In this document: positions 52,673-63,833 of the stretch, piece after piece
Layout of the letters: each line of letters opens with the position of its first letter
How positions within the stretch are numbered: the first letter of the stretch is position 1
Source of the DNA: Geobacillus vulcani PSS1
GTDB taxonomy: Bacteria > Bacillota > Bacilli > Bacillales > Anoxybacillaceae
Length of the DNA stretch: 64,000 nt
Assembly: GCF_000733845.1 (NCBI RefSeq)
Contig: NZ_JPOI01000001.1
Location: 608,501-672,500 of the forward strand
Reading direction: 5' to 3'
Notes under the pieces: generated by a model
Seen by the model: the letters and a program-made list of their open reading frames with translations, nothing else
Told to the model about the DNA's origin: nothing
Database searches by the model: none
Position numbers and translations under genes: made by a program

Positions 52673-53713
52673 TCATCCCCGGCTCCCTCCAGCAAACGAC
52701 ACGCCCGCGCCTTCGACCACGTTGCCGATGATGTACGCCGGTTCGCCTTGTTCCGAAAGCCACTCAACAAGCGGCGAAGCCGTTTCCGGACTGACGGCGA
52801 GCACAAGGCCGATGCCCATATTAAAGACGGAAAACATCTCTTGCTCTTCAAGACGGCCCATTTTACGCAGAAGCTCAAAAATCGGCAGCACCGGCCATGA
52901 ACCGAGCTGAATGCGCGCGCCAAGCCCCGAAGGCAGCATGCGGGGAATGTTTTCGATAAACCCGCCGCCGGTAATATGCGCCATCCCTTTGATCGTAAAC
53001 CGCTCGCGCACAGAGCGCAACCGTTTCGCGTAAATGCGCGTCGGCTTCAACAACTCCTCGCCGAGCGGAACATCAAGCGGCTCGTAAATGCGGTCAAGCT
53101 CCAACTTCGCCTGCTCGAACACGATGCGGCGCACAAGCGAATAGCCGTTGCTGTGCAGGCCGCTCGATGGCAATCCGACGAGCGCATCGCCCGCTTGAAT
53201 CGCCTCTCCGGTCACAAGCTGATCTTTTTCCGCAATGCCGACGGCAAATCCGGCCAAATCGTACTCGTCTTCCGCGTACATTCCCGGCATTTCCGCCGTT
53301 TCCCCGCCGATCAAGGCGCAGCCGGCTTCGACGCAGCCGTCAGCCACCCCTTTGACGATGGCGGCGATTTTCTCCGGCACCGCCTTGCCGCAAGCAATAT
53401 AATCAAGAAAAAAGAGCGGATCCGCCCCTTGCACCGCGATGTCGTTGACACACATCGCCACACAATCGATGCCGATCGTATCGTGCCGGTCAAGCAAAAA
53501 CGCGAGCTTCAGTTTCGTTCCGACGCCATCTGTGCCGGACACAAGCACCGGATGGCGGTAGTTGAGCGCCGAAAGATCAAATAAGCCGCCAAACCCGCCG
53601 ATCCCCCCTATCACTTCCGGACGCATCGTTTTTTGCACGTGCTCTTTCATCAGGGCGACGGACCGATAACCGGCCTCAATGTCGACCCCTGCTTGTTTGT
53701 ATGCCTTTGCCAC
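52673..53713 (-). CDS. purM: AIR synthetase (phosphoribosylformylglycinamidine cyclo-ligase)
   Basis: 346 residues of the PurM/ThiL-like ATPase fold. Conserved blocks: [51 protein letters not shown], and [12 protein letters not shown]. It closes the imidazole ring (FGAM to AIR). I use the GTG at 53713 because AAAAGGAGGAAAGGAAC precedes it and homology begins there; the longer 5' frame is not coding. The 170-bp gap to purF (53714-53883) is unusual for this operon and holds nothing else I can identify. Confidence 0.96.
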   Translation of the reverse strand: MAKAYKQAGVDIEAGYRSVALMKEHVQKTMRPEVIGGIGGFGGLFDLSALNYRHPVLVSGTDGVGTKLKLAFLLDRHDTIGIDCVAMCVNDIAVQGADPLFFLDYIACGKAVPEKIAAIVKGVADGCVEAGCALIGGETAEMPGMYAEDEYDLAGFAVGIAEKDQLVTGEAIQAGDALVGLPSSGLHSNGYSLVRRIVFEQAKLELDRIYEPLDVPLGEELLKPTRIYAKRLRSVRERFTIKGMAHITGGGFIENIPRMLPSGLGARIQLGSWPVLPIFELLRKMGRLEEQEMFSVFNMGIGLVLAVSPETASPLVEWLSEQGEPAYIIGNVVEGAGVSFAGGSRG

Positions 53714-53883
53714 GTTCCTTTCCTCCTTTTCGTCTCCCATCGCTCCACGAGAAGGTTGGCGATGAAAGGAGACCATGACACCATAACGAAACCATCCTTT
53801 GAAGCGGCGCTTCCGCTCGGTGGCGCTTCTTTCCGAGAAAACGCGCTCACCTGTGCGACAGCCGCCGTTGTTCAGCGCGTCGT

Positions 53884-55296
53884 TTATTTCACCGTCAAGC
53901 AAGGACGGACCGCTTGGCCGAGGCGGGTTGGATATTGGCCAGTGAAACACGCCAAACATTGCCCGCGCTGCGGCGAAACGTCCGGACGCCCGATGGCCTC
54001 AAGCATCCCTTCCTGGCTGATAAAGGCGAGGGAGTCAGCGCCAATCAAGCGCCGAATCTCTTCAATCGTACGATTCGCCGCGATCAATTCTTCCTTTGAC
54101 GACGTATCAATGCCGTAAAAGCAAGGATGGGTGATCGGCGGCGCGCTGATGCGCACGTGCACTTCGACTGCTCCCGCTTCGCGGAGCATCGAGACGATGC
54201 GCCGGCTCGTCGTTCCGCGCACGATCGAATCATCCACCATCACGACCCGCTTGCCGGCCACAACCCCGCGCACCGGCGACAGCTTCATTTTCACTCCTTG
54301 CTCGCGCAACGCCTGCGACGGCTGGATAAACGTCCGCCCGACATATCGGTTTTTAATCAAGCCCAATTCGTATGGAATGCCGCTCGCCTCAGCGTAACCG
54401 ATGGCGACCGAAATGCTTGAGTCCGGCACGCCGGTGACGATGTCGGCCTCTGCCGGCGCTTCCAAGGCGAGCCGCTTTCCTAAGTTTTTTCGGGCCGTGT
54501 GGACATTGATGCCGTCGACATGGCTGTCCGGACGAGCGAAATAAATGTATTCCATGCTGCAAATCGACCGCGGCTGCTCCGGAGCAAACCGTTCCGAACG
54601 CACCCCTTCATGGCTGATGATGAGCAATTCCCCTGGCGACACTTCTCGCTCATATGTGGCGCCGATGACATCAAACGCGCACGTTTCCGACGCCACGACA
54701 TACGCTGAACCGAGCCTGCCGATCGAAAGCGGCCGAAACCCGTGCGGATCCAGCGCCGCATACAGCGCCGTTTCCGTCAGCAACAAAAACGCAAACGCCC
54801 CTTCGATCTGGCTGAGCGCCTCTTTCATTTGCCCGACAAACGTTGTTGCTTGGCTGCGGCGAATGAGATGGGCGAACACTTCCGTATCCGATGTCGTCTG
54901 AAAAATGCTTCCTTGCGCTTCAAGCGCAAGCTTCAGCTCGATGGCGTTTGTCAAGTTGCCGTTATGGGCGAGCGCCATCGCGCCGGTTTGCGAGCGGAAT
55001 AAGAGCGGCTGAACGTTTTCATAGCCGCCCCCACCCGCCGTCGAATAGCGGACATGACCGATGGCCGCGGCCCCTTTGAGCGCATCGAACGTTTCGCTTT
55101 GAAACACATCGGTCACGAGTCCCAGCCCTTTATGGCCGGATAAGCTCCCGTTATGCGCGACAACGATGCCAGCCCCTTCCTGCCCACGGTGCTGCAAGCT
55201 GTGAAGGCCGTAGTATGTGAGCCGGGCGGCGTCTTCATGCCCCCAAATGCCGAAAATGCCGCACTCCTCGTTTAATCCTTTGATTTCAGCAAGCAT
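53884..55296 (-). CDS. purF: Amidophosphoribosyltransferase
   Basis: 470 residues. An 11-residue propeptide ([11 protein letters not shown]) is removed so that Cys12 ([12 protein letters not shown]) becomes the N-terminal nucleophile of the glutaminase domain. The PRPP-binding loop is [16 protein letters not shown]. It commits PRPP to purines (step 1). Cys residues near the C terminus ([12 protein letters not shown]) fit the Fe-S cluster of the Bacillus enzyme, which marks it for oxygen-dependent inactivation. It overlaps the purL 3' end by 25 bp. Confidence 0.98.
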   Translation of the reverse strand: MLAEIKGLNEECGIFGIWGHEDAARLTYYGLHSLQHRGQEGAGIVVAHNGSLSGHKGLGLVTDVFQSETFDALKGAAAIGHVRYSTAGGGGYENVQPLLFRSQTGAMALAHNGNLTNAIELKLALEAQGSIFQTTSDTEVFAHLIRRSQATTFVGQMKEALSQIEGAFAFLLLTETALYAALDPHGFRPLSIGRLGSAYVVASETCAFDVIGATYEREVSPGELLIISHEGVRSERFAPEQPRSICSMEYIYFARPDSHVDGINVHTARKNLGKRLALEAPAEADIVTGVPDSSISVAIGYAEASGIPYELGLIKNRYVGRTFIQPSQALREQGVKMKLSPVRGVVAGKRVVMVDDSIVRGTTSRRIVSMLREAGAVEVHVRISAPPITHPCFYGIDTSSKEELIAANRTIEEIRRLIGADSLAFISQEGMLEAIGRPDVSPQRGQCLACFTGQYPTRLGQAVRPCLTVK

Positions 55297-57500
55297 GGAA
55301 TGGCCCCTTTCCAGACGTTTCGCATGTCGTCGACCGAAAGGCGGATGATCGTTTCCCCCTGCTCCCCGTTCACGGTGAATGTGCCGTCATCCGTCACTTC
55401 CCCGATCCGTTTCGCTTCTACAAGCTGCTCAAATGCTTCTTGATGTTCCTTTTTCACCGAAACCACAAAACGAGACTGCGTTTCGCTGAACAGTTCACTG
55501 ATGAGATCACCGCGGATCGTCACCTTCGCGCCAAGCCCTGAAGCCCCCATGACACACTCGGCAAGCGCAACGGCTAAGCCCCCTTCAGCCACATCATGCG
55601 CGGACGCCACCACCCCCGCGCGGATCGCCGCAAGCAGCTGGCGCTGGCGGCTTGCTTCCACTTTCAAATCAATTTCCGGCGCTTTTCCGAAAATGCGGCC
55701 TTCTAGAAACTTTTGCAGCTCGCTGCCGCCAAACTCCGGCTTCGCCTCGCCGATCACGTAAATCAAGTCACCTGCTTGCTTAAACGATTGCGTCGTGATA
55801 TGGGAAAGGTCTTCAATCAGGCCGACCATGCCGACAACCGGCGTCGGGTACACCGCCTCGCCGTTCGTTTCATTGTAAAGCGAGACGTTGCCGCTCACGA
55901 CCGGCGTCTCAAGCGCCCGGCACGCTTCGCTCATCCCGTCGACCGCTTTTTCCAGCTGCCAGAAAATGTCCGGCTTTTCCGGGCTGCCGAAGTTGAGGCA
56001 GTCGGTAATGGCGAGCGGCTTCGCTCCGGAACAGACGACATTGCGCGCCGCCTCGGCGACCGCGATTTTCCCGCCCATCTCTGGATCCAAATACAAGTAG
56101 CGCGAGTTGCAATCCGTCGTCAACGCAAGCGCCTTGTTTGTACCGCGGATGCGCACGACGGCCGCGTCTGATCCTGGAGCGACAACCGTATTCGTCCGTA
56201 CCATATAGTCGTACTGATCGTACACCCATTCTTTGCTGGCAATCGTCGGCTGGGCGAGCAGCGCGAGCAATGTTTGACTGTAATCTTCAATGTGCGGAAT
56301 ATACGGCGGCATCGCTTGAAACTCACGGTAATAAGCCGGCTCCGCAGACGGTTTATGATACACCGGTGCGTCTTTCGCCAAGGCATCGACCGGAATCTCG
56401 GCCGCCACCTCGCCGCGGAAAAACAGACGAAGCATTTTATCATCGGTTACTTTGCCGATCGCTTTCGCCTCGAGGCCATATTTCGCAAAAATCGCAGCGA
56501 TTTCGTCTTCACGGCCTTGCTTGACGACAAGCAGCATCCGCTCCTGCGATTCGGACAACATCATTTCATACGGCGTCATGCCCGCCTCGCGCTGGGGAAC
56601 AAGATCCAAATTCATTTCAATGCCGAAGCCGCCTTTGCTCGCCATCTCGGCCGACGAGCTCGTCAGTCCGGCGGCGCCCATATCTTGAATGCCGACTAAC
56701 GCATCGGACTTGACTGCTTCAAGACACGCCTCAAGCAGCAGTTTTTCCATAAACGGGTCGCCGACTTGCACGGCCGGACGCTTCGCTTCCGACTGTTCGC
56801 TCAACTCTTCCGAAGCAAACGTCGCCCCGTGGATGCCGTCGCGGCCCGTTTTCGCCCCGACGTACATGACCGTGTTGCCGACCCCGGTCGCGATGCCGCG
56901 CTGAATGTCCTCATGGCGGATGATCCCAACGCACATGGCGTTGACCAATGGATTGCCTTCATACGCCGGATCGAACTGCACCTCGCCGCCGACGGTCGGG
57001 ATGCCGACGCAGTTGCCATACCCTGCAATACCGGCGACAACCTGTTCGAACAAATAGTTGACGCGCGGCGATGTCAATTCGCCAAATCGGAGCGAGTTAA
57101 GCAACGCAATCGGCCGCGCTCCCATCGAAAAGACGTCGCGGATGATGCCGCCGACCCCCGTCGCTGCTCCTTGGTACGGCTCGATCGCCGACGGGTGATT
57201 ATGGCTTTCGATTTTAAACGCTACCGCCAGCCCGTCGCCGATATCGACAATGCCGGCACCCTCGCCTGGCCCCTGCAATACGTGCGGACCATCGGTCGGG
57301 AATTTTTTCAGCACCGGCTTCGAGTTTTTGTAGCTGCAATGCTCCGACCACATGACGGCAAAAATGCCGGTTTCCGTATAGTTCGGCAGCCTCCCCAAAA
57401 TCGCTTCAATGCGGGCAAACTCTTCATCGGTCAGCCCCATCTCGCGATACAGCTTTTGTTCTTTGATCACCGCCGCGCTCGGCTCAAGCAGTAACGACAT
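55272..57500 (-). CDS. purL: FGAM synthase large subunit
   Basis: 742 residues, small-type PurL, which needs PurQ and PurS as partners. [40 protein letters not shown] (ATP/metal binding) and [19 protein letters not shown] are typical. It converts FGAR to FGAM using ammonia from PurQ (step 4). AATTGGAGGGAGACTC precedes the ATG, which overlaps purQ by 17 bp. Confidence 0.98.
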   Translation of the reverse strand: MSLLLEPSAAVIKEQKLYREMGLTDEEFARIEAILGRLPNYTETGIFAVMWSEHCSYKNSKPVLKKFPTDGPHVLQGPGEGAGIVDIGDGLAVAFKIESHNHPSAIEPYQGAATGVGGIIRDVFSMGARPIALLNSLRFGELTSPRVNYLFEQVVAGIAGYGNCVGIPTVGGEVQFDPAYEGNPLVNAMCVGIIRHEDIQRGIATGVGNTVMYVGAKTGRDGIHGATFASEELSEQSEAKRPAVQVGDPFMEKLLLEACLEAVKSDALVGIQDMGAAGLTSSSAEMASKGGFGIEMNLDLVPQREAGMTPYEMMLSESQERMLLVVKQGREDEIAAIFAKYGLEAKAIGKVTDDKMLRLFFRGEVAAEIPVDALAKDAPVYHKPSAEPAYYREFQAMPPYIPHIEDYSQTLLALLAQPTIASKEWVYDQYDYMVRTNTVVAPGSDAAVVRIRGTNKALALTTDCNSRYLYLDPEMGGKIAVAEAARNVVCSGAKPLAITDCLNFGSPEKPDIFWQLEKAVDGMSEACRALETPVVSGNVSLYNETNGEAVYPTPVVGMVGLIEDLSHITTQSFKQAGDLIYVIGEAKPEFGGSELQKFLEGRIFGKAPEIDLKVEASRQRQLLAAIRAGVVASAHDVAEGGLAVALAECVMGASGLGAKVTIRGDLISELFSETQSRFVVSVKKEHQEAFEQLVEAKRIGEVTDDGTFTVNGEQGETIIRLSVDDMRNVWKGAIPCLLKSKD

Positions 57501-58170
57501 GAGTCTCCCTCCAATAATTGACGATCGATCGGAATAGTTTCAATCCGTCCGCGCTGCCGAGCAAAGCGTCGACCGCCCGCTCCGGATGCGGCATCATGCC
57601 GAGCACGTTGCCGCGCTCGTTGACAATGCCGGCGATATCCGCCAAGCTGCCGTTCGGGTTTTCCCCATGGTAGCGGAAGACGATTTGCCGGTTTTCGACA
57701 AGGCGCTGGAGCGTTTGTTCGTCGCAATAATAATTCCCTTCACCATGGGCGATCGGAATGGTAATCACTTCGCCCTTGTCATAGGCAGAGGTAAACATCG
57801 TTTCATTGTTTTCCACGACAAGCTGCACCGGCCGGCAGATGAATTTCAATCCTTGATTGCGGCGCATCGCCCCAGGAAGCAAGCCGGCTTCAAGCAAAAT
57901 TTGAAACCCGTTGCACACCCCAAGCACCGGTTTCCCGGCTTCCGCGGCTTGCTTCACGGCGGCCATCACTTTGGAAAAGCGGGCGATCGCCCCTGAGCGC
58001 AAGTAATCGCCGTACGAAAAGCCGCCCGGAAGCAAAATGGCGTCGAACCGATCGAGATTCTCTTCATCATGCCAAACGTATTCCACTTCTTCGCCGAGTT
58101 CATCGGCGACCGCATGGTACATATCGACATCGCAATTCGATCCCGGAAAGACAATGACGGCAAACTTCAT
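57484..58170 (-). CDS. purQ: FGAM synthase glutaminase subunit
   Basis: 228 residues, class I glutamine amidotransferase. The nucleophile is Cys86 ([11 protein letters not shown]). The catalytic His/Glu are in [11 protein letters not shown]. It feeds ammonia to PurL. The ATG overlaps purS by 4 bp. Confidence 0.98.
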   Translation of the reverse strand: MKFAVIVFPGSNCDVDMYHAVADELGEEVEYVWHDEENLDRFDAILLPGGFSYGDYLRSGAIARFSKVMAAVKQAAEAGKPVLGVCNGFQILLEAGLLPGAMRRNQGLKFICRPVQLVVENNETMFTSAYDKGEVITIPIAHGEGNYYCDEQTLQRLVENRQIVFRYHGENPNGSLADIAGIVNERGNVLGMMPHPERAVDALLGSADGLKLFRSIVNYWRETHVVTA

Positions 58171-58421
58171 CGGGCGACGGCCTCCTCGATTTCATAGCGG
58201 TAATCTTCGATGACCGGGTTGGACAACAATTTCTCGCACATTTCACGGACCATCTCATCAAGGTCGCGATCGCTTTTTTCGATCACCAGCTCCATAAACT
58301 TGCCGATTCGGACGTCTTTCACTTCCGTATACGATAAGCTGTGCAGCGCCCCCTTCACCGCTGTCCCTTGCGGATCCAACACACTTTCGCGCAACGTGAC
58401 ATACACTTTTACTTTATACAT
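58167..58421 (-). CDS. purS: FGAM synthase small subunit
   Basis: 84 residues. [20 protein letters not shown] and [20 protein letters not shown] are the PurS signature. It bridges PurL and PurQ. It overlaps purQ by 4 bp and the end of purC by 13 bp. Confidence 0.97.
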   Translation of the reverse strand: MYKVKVYVTLRESVLDPQGTAVKGALHSLSYTEVKDVRIGKFMELVIEKSDRDLDEMVREMCEKLLSNPVIEDYRYEIEEAVAR

Positions 58422-59140
58422 GCCGATTCTCCCCCTAACCGTTGGAAAATAACCTCGTACGCCTCGGTTAAACTGCCAAGATCACGGCGAAATACGTCCT
58501 TATCCAATTTCTCATTCGTCTCGGCGTCCCAAAGCCGGCACGTATCCGGCGACACCTCATCCGCTAAAAGGATCGCGCCGTCCGCCGTGCGGCCAAACTC
58601 AAGCTTAAAATCAATTAATCTCACTTTTCGCTCGGCAAAATGGGCGCGCAACACGTCGTTCACTTTCAGCGCTTCCCGTTTCAGCCAGACGATCTCCTCG
58701 CGGCTCGCGAGCTTCAAAATCGCAATGTGGTCTTCGACGAGCAGCGGGTCGCCAAGGTCATCGTTTTTGTAGTAAAACTCGACAAGCGGCGCCTCAAGCG
58801 GCGTTCCTTCCGCCAAGCCGAGACGTTTCGCCAAACTTCCGGCCACGACGTTGCGGACGACGACTTCCAGCGGGATGATCGTCACGCGTCGGACCAATTG
58901 TTCCGTTGGCGACAGCTTTTCAATAAAATGATTGGCAACGCCTGCTTCTTGCAATTTCGCAAACAGTAAACTGGAAATCTCGTTATTGAGCCGCCCTTTG
59001 CCGGCGATCGTCGCCTTTTTCTCGCCGTTAAACGCCGTGGCGCTGTCTTTGTACTCCACCCAAAGGACATCCGGTTCATCCGTCGCGTAAATTTTTTTCG
59101 CTTTCCCTTCATACAACAGCTGTTGTTTTGCCGGCATCAT
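58409..59140 (-). CDS. purC: SAICAR synthetase
   Basis: About 243 residues. [48 protein letters not shown] and [20 protein letters not shown] are diagnostic. It adds aspartate to CAIR (step 7). The ATG at 59140 has GGATAACGGAGGCTTGC before it; the next ATG is 3 bases on. The gap to purB (about 70 bp) is one of the few in the operon. Confidence 0.97.
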   Translation of the reverse strand: MMPAKQQLLYEGKAKKIYATDEPDVLWVEYKDSATAFNGEKKATIAGKGRLNNEISSLLFAKLQEAGVANHFIEKLSPTEQLVRRVTIIPLEVVVRNVVAGSLAKRLGLAEGTPLEAPLVEFYYKNDDLGDPLLVEDHIAILKLASREEIVWLKREALKVNDVLRAHFAERKVRLIDFKLEFGRTADGAILLADEVSPDTCRLWDAETNEKLDKDVFRRDLGSLTEAYEVIFQRLGGESACIK

Positions 59141-59212
59141 GCAAGCCTCCGTTATCCAGAAGATTGAAAATTTTTCGTGTAACCGGCCAGCATGAGGCCA
59201 GCCGGCTTCCAC

Positions 59213-60508
59213 TTACTCTAATCCTAAGCGGGCAAAAATTGTATCGACGTGTTTCAAATGGTGGCGGTAATCAAAGCAATCATCGAGCTCTTCTTTCGTC
59301 AACCGGCTCGTAATCCGCTCATCCGCCTCGAGAAGCGAGCGGAACGGAACTTGTCTCTCCCACGCTTCCATCGCTTTCGGTTGCACTAAATCGTACGCCT
59401 CCTCGCGCGTCATCCCTTTGTCAATCAAAGCGAGCAAGACGCGCTGCGAGTAAATGAGCCCGAATGTGCGCTCCATATTTTTCTTCATATTTTCCGGATA
59501 CACCAACAAGTTTTTCACAATGTTAGCAAACCGGTTCAACATATAGTTCAACGCGATCGTCGCATCCGGCAAAATGATGCGCTCCGCTGACGAATGGGAA
59601 ATGTCGCGCTCATGCCAAAGCGGCACATTTTCATACGCCGTCACCATATATCCGCGAATGACGCGCGCCATGCCGGTCATGTTTTCCGAACCGATCGGAT
59701 TGCGCTTATGAGGCATCGCTGACGAACCTTTCTGCCCTTTGGCAAAAAACTCCTCGACTTCACGCACTTCGCTTTTTTGCAAGCCGCGAATTTCCACAGC
59801 AAATTTTTCAATCGATGTCGCAATGAGCGCGAGCGTCGCCATGTAGTAAGCGTGGCGGTCGCGCTGCAACGTTTGCGTCGAAATCGGCGCCGGCGTCAAG
59901 CCAAGTTTTTCACAAACATACTGTTCCACAAACGGATCCACATTGGCGTATGTGCCGACCGCTCCAGAAATTTTTCCCACTTCCACCATCTTTGCTGCTT
60001 GTTCAAACCGTTCCAAATTCCGCACCATCTCCGCATACCAAAGCGCCAGCTTCAGCCCGAACGTCGTCGGTTCGGCATGAACGCCGTGCGTACGTCCCAT
60101 CATGACCGTGTATTTATGTTCGCGTGCTTTCTCTTTCAGCACTTGAATGAAGTTTTCCAAATCGCGCCGCAAAATGGCGTTCGCCTGTTTCAGCAAGTAA
60201 CCTAACGCCGTATCGACGACATCGGTCGAGGTGAGGCCATAATGCACCCATTTTCGCTCTTCCCCAAGCGTCTCAGAAACAGCGCGGGTGAAGGCGACGA
60301 CATCATGGCGCGTTTCTTCTTCGATTTCTTTAATGCGGTTGACGTCAAACGACGCGTTTTCACGCAGACGGCGGACATCTTCTTTTGGAATGACGCCAAG
60401 CTCGGCCCACGCCTCGCACGCGAGCAATTCCACTTCAAGCCATGCCTGAAAGCGATTTTCCTCGGTCCAAATCGCTCCCATTTCCGGTCTTGTGTAACGT
60501 TCAATCAT
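59213..60508 (-). CDS. purB: Adenylosuccinate lyase
   Basis: 431 residues of the fumarase/aspartase superfamily. [34 protein letters not shown] (catalytic His) and the flexible signature loop [19 protein letters not shown] are intact. It acts twice in the pathway, on SAICAR and on adenylosuccinate. The ATG overlaps the purK stop by 4 bp (ATGA). Confidence 0.98.
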   Translation of the reverse strand: MIERYTRPEMGAIWTEENRFQAWLEVELLACEAWAELGVIPKEDVRRLRENASFDVNRIKEIEEETRHDVVAFTRAVSETLGEERKWVHYGLTSTDVVDTALGYLLKQANAILRRDLENFIQVLKEKAREHKYTVMMGRTHGVHAEPTTFGLKLALWYAEMVRNLERFEQAAKMVEVGKISGAVGTYANVDPFVEQYVCEKLGLTPAPISTQTLQRDRHAYYMATLALIATSIEKFAVEIRGLQKSEVREVEEFFAKGQKGSSAMPHKRNPIGSENMTGMARVIRGYMVTAYENVPLWHERDISHSSAERIILPDATIALNYMLNRFANIVKNLLVYPENMKKNMERTFGLIYSQRVLLALIDKGMTREEAYDLVQPKAMEAWERQVPFRSLLEADERITSRLTKEELDDCFDYRHHLKHVDTIFARLGLE

Positions 60509-61653
60509 CCTCGTTCCAGCCTCCGATCATGCCAAATTTGCCACGACTCGATTCGCGCCAGCGCTTCCTCAACATCATCCGCCAGTACAGTCACATGGCC
60601 CATTTTCCGCTTCGGCTTCGCTTCATGCTTGCCGTACAGATGGACGTAAACCGCACCGGCAAACGCATCAATTTGCCGAACGATCGGCTCGACATGTTCG
60701 CCGAAAATATTGACCATCACGGCCGGCTTTACCAATTCCGTCGACCCGAGCGGCCAGTTGCAGACGGCGCGGATGTGCTGGGCGAATTGGGACGTGGCAC
60801 ATGCATTGATTGTATAATGACCCGAGTTGTGCGGTCTAGGGGCCAATTCATTAATATAAATATCCCCGTCTCCTGTCAAAAACATTTCCACCGCCAACGT
60901 CCCGACGAGCGAAAATGATGCTGCCAACGTCTTGGCGTAAAGGACCGCCCGCTGCTCGATGTGTTGTGGAATCCGTGCTGGAACGATCGTTTGATGCAAA
61001 ATGTTCTCGACATGAATGTTTTCCGCCACCGGAAAAACAGCCGTCTCCCCGTCGCCGTTGCGGGCGACAATGACCGACATTTCTTTCACAAACGGTACCC
61101 AACCTTCCAAAATGCATGGGCCAAGCCGAAGCAAATCAACCGCGTTGGCTACATCGCCTTCGCCGCGCAGCACATATTGCCCTTTGCCGTCGTAGCCGCC
61201 ACGCCGCGTTTTCAAAACACACGGGAATCCGATCGCCTGGACGGCCTGTTCGAGCTCCTCCGCCCCATTCACTTCGACATAGGGCGCCACCGGCAAACCG
61301 GCAGCGACGATCGCCGCTTTCTCCAACGCCCGATCTTGCGTCACCGCAAGCAACCGGCTTCCTTGTGGGACATAGGCGTTTTCCACAAGCCACTCAAGCG
61401 CCCGCGCATCGATGTTTTCAAACTCGTACGTGATCACATCACTGATGAGCGCCAGTTCAGCTATCGCATCCAGATCGTGGTACGGCGCAGTGATTTCCAC
61501 ATCAGCCACTTGCCCGCACGGGGAATCAGGCGTTGGATCGAGAACGGCAATGCGAAAGCCCATCTCGCGCGCCGCCAAAGCCATCATCCGCCCGAGCTGG
61601 CCCCCGCCGATGATGCCGATCATCTGTCCCGGAACAATCCGCCGCTTAGCCAA
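60505..61653 (-). CDS. purK: N5-carboxyaminoimidazole ribonucleotide synthase
   Basis: About 382 residues, ATP-grasp family. [52 protein letters not shown] and [15 protein letters not shown] are typical. It makes N5-CAIR from AIR, bicarbonate and ATP. I take the TTG at 61653 as start because the B. subtilis protein begins at the same place, about ten residues before the GGGQLG block, and it overlaps the purE end by 8 bp. The ATG at 61623 (MIGIIGG) is the alternative. Confidence 0.94.
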   Translation of the reverse strand: MAKRRIVPGQMIGIIGGGQLGRMMALAAREMGFRIAVLDPTPDSPCGQVADVEITAPYHDLDAIAELALISDVITYEFENIDARALEWLVENAYVPQGSRLLAVTQDRALEKAAIVAAGLPVAPYVEVNGAEELEQAVQAIGFPCVLKTRRGGYDGKGQYVLRGEGDVANAVDLLRLGPCILEGWVPFVKEMSVIVARNGDGETAVFPVAENIHVENILHQTIVPARIPQHIEQRAVLYAKTLAASFSLVGTLAVEMFLTGDGDIYINELAPRPHNSGHYTINACATSQFAQHIRAVCNWPLGSTELVKPAVMVNIFGEHVEPIVRQIDAFAGAVYVHLYGKHEAKPKRKMGHVTVLADDVEEALARIESWQIWHDRRLERG

Positions 61654-62134
61654 GCTGATCACTGCTTTCCACAATTTGTTTTCGAATGGCTTCCCGTCGC
61701 GCTTTGAGCGCCTCCATATAGTGTGGCTCAAGAAGCCCAAGAATGGACGCAGCGAGCAATCCGGCATTGGTCGCCCCCGCCTTGCCGATCGCCACCGTCG
61801 CCACCGGCACCCCGCCTGGCATTTGCACAATCGACAATAACGAATCCAATCCGTTCAGCGCCTTGGATTGCACCGGCACTCCAATCACGGGCAGCGTCGT
61901 TTTCGCCGCGATCATTCCCGGCAAATGAGCTGCCCCGCCAGCTCCAGCAATGATCACACGGATGCCGCGCTCCTCGGCTGTCTCCGCATACTGAAACATC
62001 TCGTCCGGCGTCCGATGTGCCGATACGACTTTTTTCTCAAACGGAACACCCAATTCCTCTAAAATGGCACAAGCGTGCTTCATCGTTTCCCAATCCGAGT
62101 GACTTCCCATTACCACTCCGACGAGCGGGTTCAT
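61646..62134 (-). CDS. purE: N5-carboxyaminoimidazole ribonucleotide mutase
   Basis: 162 residues, class I Pur[21 protein letters not shown] and [14 protein letters not shown] and [20 protein letters not shown] form the active site. It converts N5-CAIR to CAIR. AGCAAAAGGAGTGAAACGAT precedes the ATG. First gene of the purEKBCSQLFMNHD operon, downstream of a purine riboswitch. Confidence 0.98.
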   Translation of the reverse strand: MNPLVGVVMGSHSDWETMKHACAILEELGVPFEKKVVSAHRTPDEMFQYAETAEERGIRVIIAGAGGAAHLPGMIAAKTTLPVIGVPVQSKALNGLDSLLSIVQMPGGVPVATVAIGKAGATNAGLLAASILGLLEPHYMEALKARREAIRKQIVESSDQLG

Positions 62135-62156
62135 ATCGTTTCACTCCTTTTGCTAG

Positions 62157-62219
62157 CACAACAAAACCCAGAATATGCGTTCCCATCCATAAACGAGGGA
62201 AAGCATCGTTCTGGGCTTT
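62157..62219 (-). terminator. Riboswitch-controlled terminator in the pur leader
   Basis: Read on the minus strand, a long imperfect hairpin CCCAGAA...TTCTGGG, with inner ATGC/GCAT and TCCC/GGGA pairs, is followed by TTTTGTTGT. Its loop-side strand CTTTCCCTC can instead pair with the GAGGGAAAG just after the aptamer, giving the antiterminator. Confidence 0.82.
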
Positions 62220-62258
62220 GACAGTTGCTGATCGAAAAAAAGCCAAAACCGATCCTTT

Positions 62259-62329
62259 CCCTCATAGTCCAATAATTTACGGTTATTGGGTAGAAACTTT
62301 TGGGCCATATTCCCAAAATTATATGAGGG
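62259..62329 (-). promoter_or_regulatory. Purine (guanine-type) riboswitch aptamer
   Basis: On the minus strand the order is P1 CCTCATATAAT, P2 with GGGAATATGGCCC, junction AAGTTTCTACC, P3 ending ACCGTAAATT, then GGACTATGAGG closing P1. This is the conserved core of the xpt-type purine riboswitch. The base that pairs with the ligand (in ACTATG) is C, so it should bind guanine or hypoxanthine, not adenine. Ligand binding closes P1, frees the terminator at 62157-62219 and lowers pur expression. Confidence 0.95.
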
Positions 62330-62359
62330 ATCTTCTCATATACGTATGAAGTTACTTTT

Positions 62360-62389
62360 ATAGTAACAGGTGTTTTTGAGAGGTGTCAA
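62360..62389 (-). promoter_or_regulatory. Promoter of the purine operon
   Basis: On the minus strand TTGACA (62389-62384), 18 bases, TACTAT (62365-62360). Transcription would start about 20 bases before the aptamer. Confidence 0.8.
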
Positions 62390-62390
62390 G

Positions 62391-62440
62391 GAAAAAATCG
62401 AACATTCGACATATTAACAAAGCGAATGTTCGTGTTTTTG
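62391..62440. promoter_or_regulatory. Two inverted PurBoxes (PurR operator)
   Basis: AAAATCGAACATTCG on the plus strand and CACGAACATTCGC on the minus strand face each other, their CGAACATT cores separated by about 14 bases. They lie directly upstream of the pur -35 box, the place and layout of the B. subtilis PurR control site. Binding of PurR (when PRPP is low) would block the promoter. They also lie in the upstream region of the divergent Hsp20 gene. Confidence 0.82.
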
Positions 62441-62495
62441 CAATCACCAAATGAAGATAACGGCATATGATGAAGGAGCGGAGGAGGGAGACGTT

Positions 62496-62939
62496 ATGGC
62501 CAACGAAAACCCATTTATGCCGTTTGCCGATTGGACAAAACATTGGCAACAATTTTTCCAAAATGATTTTTGGGGAAACATCCAGCCGTTGTTGCCGTCA
62601 TCAAACAAACCGTCATCCGGCATGAACATCTACAAAAAAGACAACGAGCTGCTCGTTGTCATCAGCCTCCCAGGGCTCGAAAAAATCGAAGATGCAGAAG
62701 TGTATGTATCATATAAAACGTTGGAAGTGAAGGCAGCCATTAATCTCAACTTTAAAGGGTTTGAGCTGGTGGAAGAAGGCATTTTCCAAGGCCAATTTCA
62801 AAAAACAATCCCACTGCCGTTCGCCGTCAAAGAGGACCGCATCGAAGCAACATACCATAACGGCCTGTTGTTCATCCACCTGCATCGACTCATCCCTGAC
62901 GAGCCGAAAAAGAAAATTGTCATCAAAAAAAGCGAATAA
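62496..62939 (+). CDS. Hsp20/alpha-crystallin-family small heat-shock protein
   Basis: 147 residues. An N-terminal aromatic-rich arm (NPFMPFADWTKHWQQFFQND) is followed by an alpha-crystallin domain (about 45-140): GMNIYKKDNELLVVISLPGL, IPLPFAVKEDRIEATYHNGL with the conserved A-x-x-x-N-G-L, and ends with the basic IVIKKSE. It is probably a holding chaperone, or related to the spore-coat CotM type. I chose the ATG at 62496, with GGAGGAGGGAGACGTT before it; the frame opens further 5' without a site. Confidence 0.82.
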   Translation: MANENPFMPFADWTKHWQQFFQNDFWGNIQPLLPSSNKPSSGMNIYKKDNELLVVISLPGLEKIEDAEVYVSYKTLEVKAAINLNFKGFELVEEGIFQGQFQKTIPLPFAVKEDRIEATYHNGLLFIHLHRLIPDEPKKKIVIKKSE

Positions 62940-62980
62940 TCTCCCCCACGAGTCCACAAAAGGAGATACCTGCCTTTCCG

Positions 62981-63026
62981 AAAAAAAATAAAAAAAGAGG
63001 GTGTCCCAAGCCGTACAGGACACCCT
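62981..63026 (-). terminator. Second terminator facing the rRNA operon
   Basis: AGGGTGTCC / GGACACCC. The long T-run lies on the minus strand, so it fits read-through of the rRNA operon; it may also slow the plus-strand Hsp20 transcript. The interval 63031-63150 holds no gene I can support. Confidence 0.65.
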
Positions 63027-63151
63027 TACACGAGTTTCCGTTTCCTATCGCTTTTATGAAAAAAGGGGGTCTAGGAAACGATGATCACGCTTTAATTTTG
63101 GGGGAGAGGATTGAAAATGGCGTCATTAAAAATGACTTAATGACAATAGGC

Positions 63152-63187
63152 AAAAAAATGAGAGAACCGTATAGCTCCCTCATTTTT
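63152..63187 (-). terminator. Terminator of the rRNA operon
   Basis: On the minus strand AAAAATGAGGGAGC / GGTTCTCTCATTTTT (imperfect), with a T-rich tail directly after the 5S gene. Confidence 0.8.
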
Positions 63188-63191
63188 GCCT

Positions 63192-63309
<118 letters not shown>

Positions 63310-63833
63310 AAGCATTTGGATTATGACATCATTTATTATACTCGAAAAATAAACAATGTCAAGAAGGAAGTTCATTCCTTCAAAACTAGATAACCGTCGG
63401 AAGAAGCCGCGCTTCGTACTGTCTAGCTCCGGCCGCCATCGGCTCGCGACGCTTCGGTCCTGCTGTGGCGGCGACACATTGCATACGCTCCTGTGGCACC
63501 ACCCACGCAGAACCAAGCTTTGCTTGGTTCGAGCCTCCTCGCAGGCCCTCCAGCGCGTTTCGCCGATAAGCGGGCGGCCTCCGCTTTTCGCACTGTCTAG
63601 CTCCGGCTCGCCGCCGCTCGGGGTCAAATAACCTTCTCCCTCGGGGTGCAAGCACCCCTGCGGGCGAAGAACATTTGCCCGTCGCGGCGAACCGCTCGCC
63701 TGCGCTTTTCTATTGTCCAGTTCCAGCGCCTAGCTCTCTTCTGCCAAATAACCTTCCCCCTCGGGGCGCGAGCGCCCCTGCGGGTGAAGAACATTTGGCT
63801 TCGAGAGCGAAACGCGGCGCTTCCACTTTTCTA
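63310..63833. repeat. Repeat-rich 23S-5S spacer
   Basis: The spacer is 524 bp, long for Bacillaceae. TGTCTAGCTCCGG occurs at about 63420 and 63594, with a variant TGTCCAGTTCCAG near 63714. After the second and third lies a CAAATAACCTTC ... GAAGAACATTTG inverted-repeat unit (63626-63678 and 63747-63797), with an inner (C/G)GGG(T/C)GC / GC(G/A)CCCC hairpin. No tRNA gene is recognisable. Confidence 0.8.

Noticed and set aside
53714..53883. A further copy of the dispersed repeat in the purF-purM gap (GAGAAGGTTGGCGATGAAAG near 53750)
   Set aside because: Only about 20 bases resemble the repeat end, and no core follows.
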